From Gryganskiella cystojenkinii (lineage: Eukaryota > Mortierellomycota > Mortierellomycetes > Mortierellales > Mortierellaceae), in the NCBI GenBank assembly GCA_015852425.1, contig JAAAIG010001017.1:1-12157 (forward strand): a stretch of 12,157 nucleotides of DNA, given 5' to 3'. The notes under the pieces were generated by a model. The model ran no database searches. It was not told the origin of the DNA and was given only the letters and a program-made list of their open reading frames with translations. This document shows positions 6,462 through 12,157 of this stretch, one piece after another. The position numbers were made by a program, and so were the translations under genes. Positions within the stretch are counted from its first letter, which is position 1. Every line of letters starts with the position of its first letter.

Positions 6462-8141
6462 ATGCTGCAAGAATCTCATTCTCCTTCACATTTCATTCAG
6501 CCTAGCGAGCCATCACAGCTTCAACAAAAACAAACTCTTTATTATGCCAGTAATAACACGCAACAACAACAAAACCACAGCCCTTTAGTCGTAACCGAAG
6601 TATTGCAACGGATCGGTGACTTTTTGGATATCGGAACCATTGTTCTTGCACTTCGAGTCAACCAGGAATGGTACGAGACCTTTCTTCCTAGGATCTGGTC
6701 CAAGATCGACCTGAGAGTCAGTATGCCTTTTCATGGTCCTTCCTTTGTCAACTTTGAGAAGCATGCGGCCCTAGTTCAATCACTTGCAATCTGGTCCGCC
6801 CATAACTTCGATTTTCCTGAGAGCAATGATCTCCTTGTTCGTTGTCCTCATCTCTTTGCACTCAAGATCTACGACGTCAGTCGCCATCTCCTCTTCAAGG
6901 ACGAGAGCTCTCTTCTTTCGTTAATTGAACGACACCAACCAACTGTCAAGACGATCCATATCGTTTCTTTCTTTTCCATGGCGCTGCTTGAGACCATCGT
7001 TGGGTGCGCTCAATTAGAGCGACTGGAACTTGATGGGACGATGGCCATCGCCCCTGATCAATGGGAACCCCTGCACGATTCGATTTGGTCCCGCTTGTTG
7101 GCTTTTGAATGGAAGGGTTCATTCTTGTCGTCTACAGCCGTGAGCGAAGACCCTGCAGAGTTCAAGGACCGACTCTCAAGGACCAAAGATACCACCCTCC
7201 GGGACCTGTCCTTCATGTCGGAAAAGTACTCGCCTTCTCTGGGTCAGGCTCAATTGTCGTTGATCCTCAAGTGTCCTGATCTTGTGCGTTTGAAATGGAT
7301 ATTTTACGATGGTGTTCGACGACAGGATGATGAAACCATCGCAGTCCCTCCTCCCGGGACTGTTAACGCGATAGTCAAAGCTCTCAATGAGAACTCAGAT
7401 CTCCGATTCGGCGAACGATTGGAATACCTGGCTTTGCCTTGGACGAACTTGCAGGATAAACCTTTCGGGGACCTTCTTCAGAGGTTCCCATCATTAACTC
7501 AACTTGTTCTCCGAGGCACCGACTTCAACAGGGCCGCCTGGAGAGTGCTACAAGAAGAAACCCCACAGTTGATAGCCACGCTCACGACCCTCAGCTTGAG
7601 ATGCTGCCCCCAAGTCACAGGGGATCTGATACACGAGATTCTCTGTTCAATGTCGAGTTTGAAACTGTTTGAAGCAGACTGTATCCTGCACTCGGATTTC
7701 GCAGATCAGATACCCTGGGTTTGCCGTGGATTGACGCACCTATACTTGACCTTTGTAATACAGCCCAGCGATCAATCATCCTCGTCTCAGTCAATGATCC
7801 TATCGAGACTTTCGGAATTGAAAGAGCTCGTGGCACTAGATCTAGATATGACCAATATCAAGTACCACCCAGAACAAATCACGATCCCTCGAGATGAATG
7901 GTCCAAGTATTGTCTCCATTTGTCGCTTGAACGAGGCCTCGACGCCTTGAAGAGTCTAAGACAGTTGGAGAGGTTCAGGGGCCCTTGCTCTGGAGCGACG
8001 AGTTGGACCGAGGCCGAGGCTCGATGGATGTTGGAGCATTGGCCAAGGTTGAGAGAGATGGATAGCATTGAACTGGAGGAAGAAACCAAACTGCTGTTGA
8101 GACCAAGGATCCGTCCCTCGGTCTTCTTTCCAGAGTTTTAG
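6462..8141 (+). CDS. F-box protein with a leucine-rich-repeat-like body
   Basis: This single exon of 559 codons has an N-terminal Ser/Gln-rich lead of about 40 residues. An F-box-like segment follows at about 41-85: PLVVTEVLQRIGDFL, then a hydrophobic stretch with VLALRVNQEWYE and a Trp in PRIWSKIDL, the usual F-box spacing. The remainder contains recurring leucine-rich strands such as LEYLALPWTNL, LTQLVLRGTDF, LTTLSLRCCPQV, LTHLYLTF and LVALDLDMTNI, which fits an irregular LRR solenoid. F-box proteins bind Skp1 and deliver bound substrates to SCF ubiquitin ligases; the LRR face normally selects the substrate. Such proteins of about 500-600 aa form very large families in Mortierella-type fungi (background knowledge). 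The substrate cannot be inferred. The ATG at 6462 precedes the whole F-box and has in-frame continuity, so it is a sound start. Confidence 0.85.
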   Translation: MLQESHSPSHFIQPSEPSQLQQKQTLYYASNNTQQQQNHSPLVVTEVLQRIGDFLDIGTIVLALRVNQEWYETFLPRIWSKIDLRVSMPFHGPSFVNFEKHAALVQSLAIWSAHNFDFPESNDLLVRCPHLFALKIYDVSRHLLFKDESSLLSLIERHQPTVKTIHIVSFFSMALLETIVGCAQLERLELDGTMAIAPDQWEPLHDSIWSRLLAFEWKGSFLSSTAVSEDPAEFKDRLSRTKDTTLRDLSFMSEKYSPSLGQAQLSLILKCPDLVRLKWIFYDGVRRQDDETIAVPPPGTVNAIVKALNENSDLRFGERLEYLALPWTNLQDKPFGDLLQRFPSLTQLVLRGTDFNRAAWRVLQEETPQLIATLTTLSLRCCPQVTGDLIHEILCSMSSLKLFEADCILHSDFADQIPWVCRGLTHLYLTFVIQPSDQSSSSQSMILSRLSELKELVALDLDMTNIKYHPEQITIPRDEWSKYCLHLSLERGLDALKSLRQLERFRGPCSGATSWTEAEARWMLEHWPRLREMDSIELEEETKLLLRPRIRPSVFFPEF

Positions 8142-9055
8142 AGTATTAAAAACAAGCAACTTAGACAGACAAATTGCATTAGCAAAGACAATTTAAAGCT
8201 TGGTCTATTCAGCATAATGCGACATTGGTACTGTAAAAGAGAAAGTTGTTTGCGCCAGGATCGGTAGATATGACCAGTCGGATTCATCGATATTGAAAAA
8301 CAAGCTCTTGCTTTTCGTCTTCGGTTTCATCAACCTTCTATCAGTCCCTGATCATCTCTGGGCTCGTCTTAAATAGAGTGTATCTGGCTCGAGTAACGTC
8401 AGAATACCCGAGAGGAATCCGATCTTTTGGCTCAGCGCTGACAAAAAGCAAGTGCGAAACTAAGAGACGTAGAGAGAAGCATGGCTTTATTGTGATGGTA
8501 GCCAACGTGTAGCAAACAGTCCTCTGACACGCTTTGTCTTCGTTCTCTAGAATCGGTAGAAGCTCAAGCCCCATGCATCACTCCTCGTATTTTCAGTATC
8601 GGAAGATGTCTATTTGAAAGCCGTGAAGGAGTGATCGCCTGTTTTCCTTCATGAAAGGTATAATGATAAATTGTAAGGACGAAAGCCACGAAACCTTCTG
8701 CTTGGACCCAGCTCGCGAAGACCAATTTCATCATCTCTTTGATAACTTTCTAGGGAATCTCGTTTATTTCGTGGACGATACCGCCTTCGTCGCGCGCGTG
8801 GCACGTTGTTTTTTAAAGATCAAAGTTGCTAAATTGCATATCCTCTTCATTCTGGCCTCGACTTCGTTCGTATGAGGAATTGCTCTGCCTTCTTGCTTGT
8901 CCTACATTTTGTCCCTCTACCCGGCATTTAAAGCCTGCATTACAAAAAAGAGCAAGGCGGTGTATTATTCAAGCGTCACTCGTTTTATTGCAAGAATAAT
9001 ACTTCTGTAAAGGTTTAGAGTCAAATCGCGTAGTGGAGCGAGAGAGATCTCGTTA
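8142..9055. other. Convergent intergenic region of 914 bases with no supported gene
   Basis: This separates the 3' ends of the F-box gene and the PA-like membrane protein gene. ATTAAA at 8145-8150 follows the F-box stop by three bases, which is too close to be a clear polyadenylation signal. Short open frames exist at 8341-8574 (minus) and 8651-8875 (plus) but show no recognisable domain. I see no tRNA, tandem repeat or transposon ends. Confidence 0.5.
8984..8989 (-). terminator. Polyadenylation signal AATAAA of the PA-like membrane protein gene
   Basis: AATAAA is read on the minus strand about 67 bases after the TGA stop at 9058-9056, a normal distance for a fungal 3' untranslated region. 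Confidence 0.6.
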
Positions 9056-11706
9056 TCACAGTCTCCTGAACTCTGAACTGGGTCGTCGAGGGAAATCGTC
9101 AGAGAACGAAGCTCGAGGAGTGGATGATTTAGCACCAACACCACCACCACCACCACCACTGCCTGAATTTGCATCCGTACTTGTTGTTGTCGTTATCAAC
9201 GGTGGTTGTTGTTCCGTCGACGCCGTGTGTGCGGACAAAGACAACGGTGTCGATGTCGAGGCCGAGTTTGTCTCCATGCTTTGACGCTGACGATACAATC
9301 CACTTGCGAGTCCACCACTGGTGCCCTCTTTCCCTATAGTAACGTCTAATGAAGGCACCCCGGTCGACTTTTTTAAGTTCGAGAGGTTGAACAGCTCAGA
9401 TCCATGACGGGACCCACTCGAGCGACGAGGAGACGGAACAGGGTCCTCTTCCCACTCATCTGCGGCAAAAGCGTCACGCTCATCTTCTCTCAAGACCCGC
9501 TGACGGACTGGCTCTTGATCATGTACGAGTGAGGCTGTGGTCGTGATACCAGTAGTCGTTGTGGTCACGGATGAAGAAGCCAGAGGTTGATGTTCTTCCT
9601 TTTGTTGTCTCCACGCAGGCAATCCCGATTCTGGATTATCATCGAATGACATACTAGCACGACGAAGGTTGGTCTCAGTCCCGGGCACCACATTGGACGA
9701 AACCGGATTAGCCTCTTGTTGTTGTTGTCGCTGTTGTTGTCCTTCACGGAGACGCCGAAGTTGTCGCTGAGCAAAGAGAGCCTCGTCTTTGGTGACAGTG
9801 GTAGTAGAAGCTGTTTCGTAGGCTGAATGAAAGTAACTAGTCTTAGAGAAAGTTGGTTGCTGAGGTTGAGGTGCAGGGATCTGATAGGCGGCGGGATCAG
9901 TGTTCACATCGTTATCGTAGTGTAGGGTCCGGGAGGGGATTTTTTTTTCGTTCATTGCAGGGGTGGCTGGCATCAACTCTGGCATGACTGGTCCGTGTCC
10001 ATATCCGTAATTCACAGCGTTGGATCCTCCTCCATAAGATTGCCGGCGCGGTTGTTCTTGTTGATAATGCTCGTAAAACTGCTCCGGCTCTAACTTGGTC
10101 TCAGTGCCTAGTCCACTACCGCCCATACTGTCATCGTGATGGTAGTTGTTAAAACCCCCTGTATTGCCACCATTCTCCTCCAACTCCTCGATGCGGTCTT
10201 CGTTCTTGCGTCGATGGCGCAAGTACAACGGACGGACCACATACGCCAAAACGACCGCGCAGACAACCACGCTCAGGATACCGATCACCGTTGCAAAGAT
10301 GGGCTTGCTCATTGACAGGAACTTGGGGTCACCAGAACCAGCTCCACCACTGCTTGAAGGCGAGATGCTCACCATCAAGTCCGTGATTGAGTTTGAGTTG
10401 CCATTCTTGCCGAGTTCAGGGGCTTGGGATGGGTGAGCAATTGTACGAAGAGCTCGAAGTGCAGTTGGGAGAGGCGCATTCGACGCTGGGCCTAGGAGGG
10501 TCTTGAAGAGGTAATCAACCGTGTTGGAGTCGATGATCGCGACCGTTGTTCCGAAATTGATTGTTGCCTGGGTGATATCGACTGCTGCCGTATCAGTGCC
10601 GGTGCCCGAGTTCGTGGATGTCATTGGGGTAACTCCTGCGGTGGCCTTGCCATCGAGATCCCTTCGTCCAACGGCGTGGTGAGGTCCTGGTCTAGGTTTT
10701 GGTGAACGAGAGTGTCCATCTGCGCCCTCTTTTTCCAAATCTCTGGTTTCGATGATCGGGCGTGGACGGGGTCTGGGCGAGTGAACATATTGTGCGTCCT
10801 CTTGATCTTGAGCTTCCTCTTGATCCTGATCTTCCTCAAGAGTGCGTCGGCGACTGTTATTACGCTTGTTATGCTTGGGCTTATTGTTCGACTCGGCATC
10901 GTCATCGTTATCCCCACCGCCTCCTCCACCATCATTATCTCCGTCCCCATCCTTCCCTCCGCCATCGTCGTCGTCCTTGGGAGGAGGAGGAGAAGGAGCC
11001 TTTTGCGCTGGCTCAGTCTCAACAGGCGCGGCAGGTTCGGGAGGAGTGGTTGACACAGGCGCAGCCACTGCAGACGAGGAAGGAATAGGTGCTGCGGGCG
11101 CTGGAGGTGGCGCTTGAGGGACCGGGAAAATGCACGAGGTTTGATTGTAGATCAAGATTGCTTGTGGGTTCGATGATTCGAGGTTGGCGAGTTTAGTCGC
11201 CAGAGTACAACTGCCAGAGCAATCCAAAAAGGCCACCCAAGCGCGATCGATCTTGTCTGCAACTTTGGCATCACACAGTGTGCCTACATCGTACAAACGA
11301 CCCTATTTTATCAGCAAAAGAGAATAAGGTGCAAAAAGGATTTTTGAGCATGATGAGCATAATTTGTCCCTTTCTCCGCGAACAAAACAGAAGAAAATGT
11401 GGTGTGCCTTACCCGAACACCAGTGGGACCGGGATGAGGAGTGCCATTCACGATCTTGACGTTTCCAAAAAGTTTTGACTCGGGAGGTGAGCACACAGCA
11501 ACGCTCATGGCTGAGGCCGCATCTGCTGGAGGAGCTGGAGTTGCTGAACCCTCGGAGGATCCACAAGTGACGAGATTGGTTTGAAGCTCAAAATTAGTTA
11601 ATGAGGCTTTGTTAGCACTGATGACTGATCCAGAGGCGAGATTTCCTCGAGAGATTACAGCGCCGAGCAAAAGGAAGGAGAGCAACGGTGTAACTCGCTT
11701 GACCAT
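9056..11706 (-). CDS. Single-pass membrane protein with a PA-like lumenal domain
   Basis: Two exons on the minus strand (11706-11413 and 11302-9056) give 846 aa. The ATG at 11706-11704 is followed by a signal peptide (MVKRVTPLLSFLLLGAV). Residues about 30-155 look like a protease-associated fold: VAFLDCSGSCTLATKLANL then QAILIYN at about 121-151 matches the core of that family. Six Cys (48, 72, 108, 126, 130, 155) and N-glycosylation sequons at 87 and 151 fit an exported domain. A Pro/Ala, Asp/Gly and Arg-Pro-rich stalk (about 156-430) holds dibasic sites at 244-245, 249-251 and 311-312. A transmembrane helix at about 432-454 is followed by RHRRK, giving type I topology. The cytoplasmic tail of about 390 residues is Ser/Thr/Gln-rich with a polyGln patch and polyGly near the end. 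PA-TM proteins often carry a RING for sorting ubiquitin ligase activity; none is visible here. The role may be a cell-surface or vacuolar-sorting sensor, but it is unknown. Confidence 0.82.
9130..9161. repeat. CCA trinucleotide tract coding polyglycine
   Basis: A run of ACC/CCA triplets near the 3' end of the PA-like gene codes for a glycine block on the minus strand. Such tracts tend to vary in length between strains. Confidence 0.7.
9716..9741. repeat. TTG/CTG trinucleotide tract coding polyglutamine
   Basis: TTGTTGTTGTTG followed by CGCTGTTGTTGTCC codes on the minus strand for a Gln-rich patch (GQQQRQQQQE) in the cytoplasmic tail of the PA-like protein. Confidence 0.7.
11303..11412 (-). 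other. Intron of the PA-like membrane protein gene
   Basis: The donor GTAAGG starts at 11412 and the acceptor AAATAG ends at 11303 on the minus strand, giving a phase 0 intron of 110 bases. It joins PTGVR to GRLYDVG inside the PA-like domain and removes a stretch that would otherwise end in a stop. Confidence 0.88.
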
Positions 11707-12157
11707 CCTTGCTCTCGGTTTTCCGTTACGTAGGTCGAAAAAAGGTCTAAAGTAGATCAGAGATGCGTGTTTGGTGCGTTTGTAGTGGAATGGGAGAGAA
11801 CAATAATGCGCTGCAAGATAGATGTATGTATGTGCGGGAGAGGGAAAGCAGGCGTCAACAAAGAGTGACAGTGTGATAAGGAATGCTCGCAACAAGAGAA
11901 AAATAATATTTTTCTTGGGTGAGGAGAAAGGGTGTTGCTCTGTCGGTCGAGTGTGCAAGATGTTGGCTCGGAAACTCTATCTATCATCTTTCTGGGCTGA
12001 ACTCGCATTTAATATCCTGGTCTGAATCCTGCAACAACTGTTGGGGGAAAAAAGAGAAAGAGTCCTAATTCTGTTGCACCCCAATCTCTCACTTGTCAAC
12101 GGCCAGGTCAATTTGTCAGCGACATCATGCTATTCCACACGCGTCCCAGACGCGAGA
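11707..12157. promoter_or_regulatory. 5' flank and leader of the PA-like membrane protein gene
   Basis: Read on the minus strand, this region is pyrimidine-rich near the start codon and contains an AT-rich AATATTATTTT patch around 11897-11910. A CCAAT box lies at 12081-12085 on the plus strand and an ACGCGT hexamer at 12139-12144, with a related ACGCG nine bases later. An upstream frame in phase with the CDS is open back to an ATG at 11958, but it would bury the signal peptide, so it is taken as leader. No other gene is supported before the right edge. Confidence 0.45.

Noticed and set aside
8341..8574. Minus-strand frame of 77 codons in the convergent spacer.
   Set aside because: No domain, no clear promoter, and composition like non-coding DNA.
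8651..8875. Plus-strand frame of 74 codons containing LVYFVDDTAFVARV, faintly like the catalytic DD segment of reverse transcriptases.
   Set aside because: The surrounding residues show no other reverse-transcriptase block, the frame is short, and no terminal repeats or neighbouring transposon sequence are visible. The resemblance is probably chance.
11707..11958. Upstream in-frame extension of the PA protein starting at an ATG at 11958.
   Set aside because: It would place about 84 residues before a good signal peptide; the ATG at 11706 has a fitting context and gives a normal exported N-terminus.

Overview
The window looks like a stretch of nuclear chromosome from a filamentous fungus. The best guess is an early-diverging lineage such as Mortierellomycotina. 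The reasons are short introns of about 80-150 bases with GTA/GTC donors, CTAAC-type branch sites and TAG/CAG acceptors, compact convergent and divergent genes, proteins rich in Ser/Gln/Asp low complexity, and an F-box/LRR-like gene of the kind expanded in that group. The taxonomic placement is inference. There are no bacterial operons, tRNA or rRNA genes, CRISPR arrays or clear transposons.

Layout, left to right. (1) 1-124, minus strand: the probable 5' end of a gene cut by the window edge, product unknown. (2) 125-507: a shared divergent promoter with an ACGCGT box and three copies of an ACTGACCGA(G/A)C element. (3) 508-3002, plus strand: a five-exon gene for an HMCES/YedK-type SRAP protein of about 660 aa. 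Its long C-terminal tail carries three ubiquitin-interacting-motif-like helices, two SUMO-interaction-like segments and two PCNA-binding (PIP-like) motifs. (4) 3189-5543, minus strand and convergent with it: a multi-exon gene of about 670 aa whose N-terminus (MNWTGG, then KQKQFF) resembles the start of the vertebrate meiotic crossover factor REDIC1/C12orf40. (5) 5544-6461: a divergent intergenic region. (6) 6462-8141, plus strand: a single-exon F-box protein. (7) 8142-9055: a gene-poor convergent spacer. (8) 9056-11706, minus strand: a two-exon gene for a secreted-type, single-pass membrane protein of about 846 aa. It has a protease-associated (PA)-like lumenal domain, a low-complexity stalk and a long cytoplasmic tail. 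(9) 11707-12157: its 5' flank.

How the genes relate. The two convergent genes at 508-5543 both look like genome-maintenance genes: abasic-site shielding in single-stranded DNA, and possibly meiotic recombination. Eukaryotic neighbours need not share a function, so this is only suggestive. The SRAP gene is the most interesting locus. Its tail could make it a reader of ubiquitin- and/or SUMO-marked PCNA, an arrangement I do not know from human HMCES. Both genes begin with tiny first exons (27 and 23 bases) that carry the diagnostic N-terminal residues, so simple ORF calling would miss those starts.
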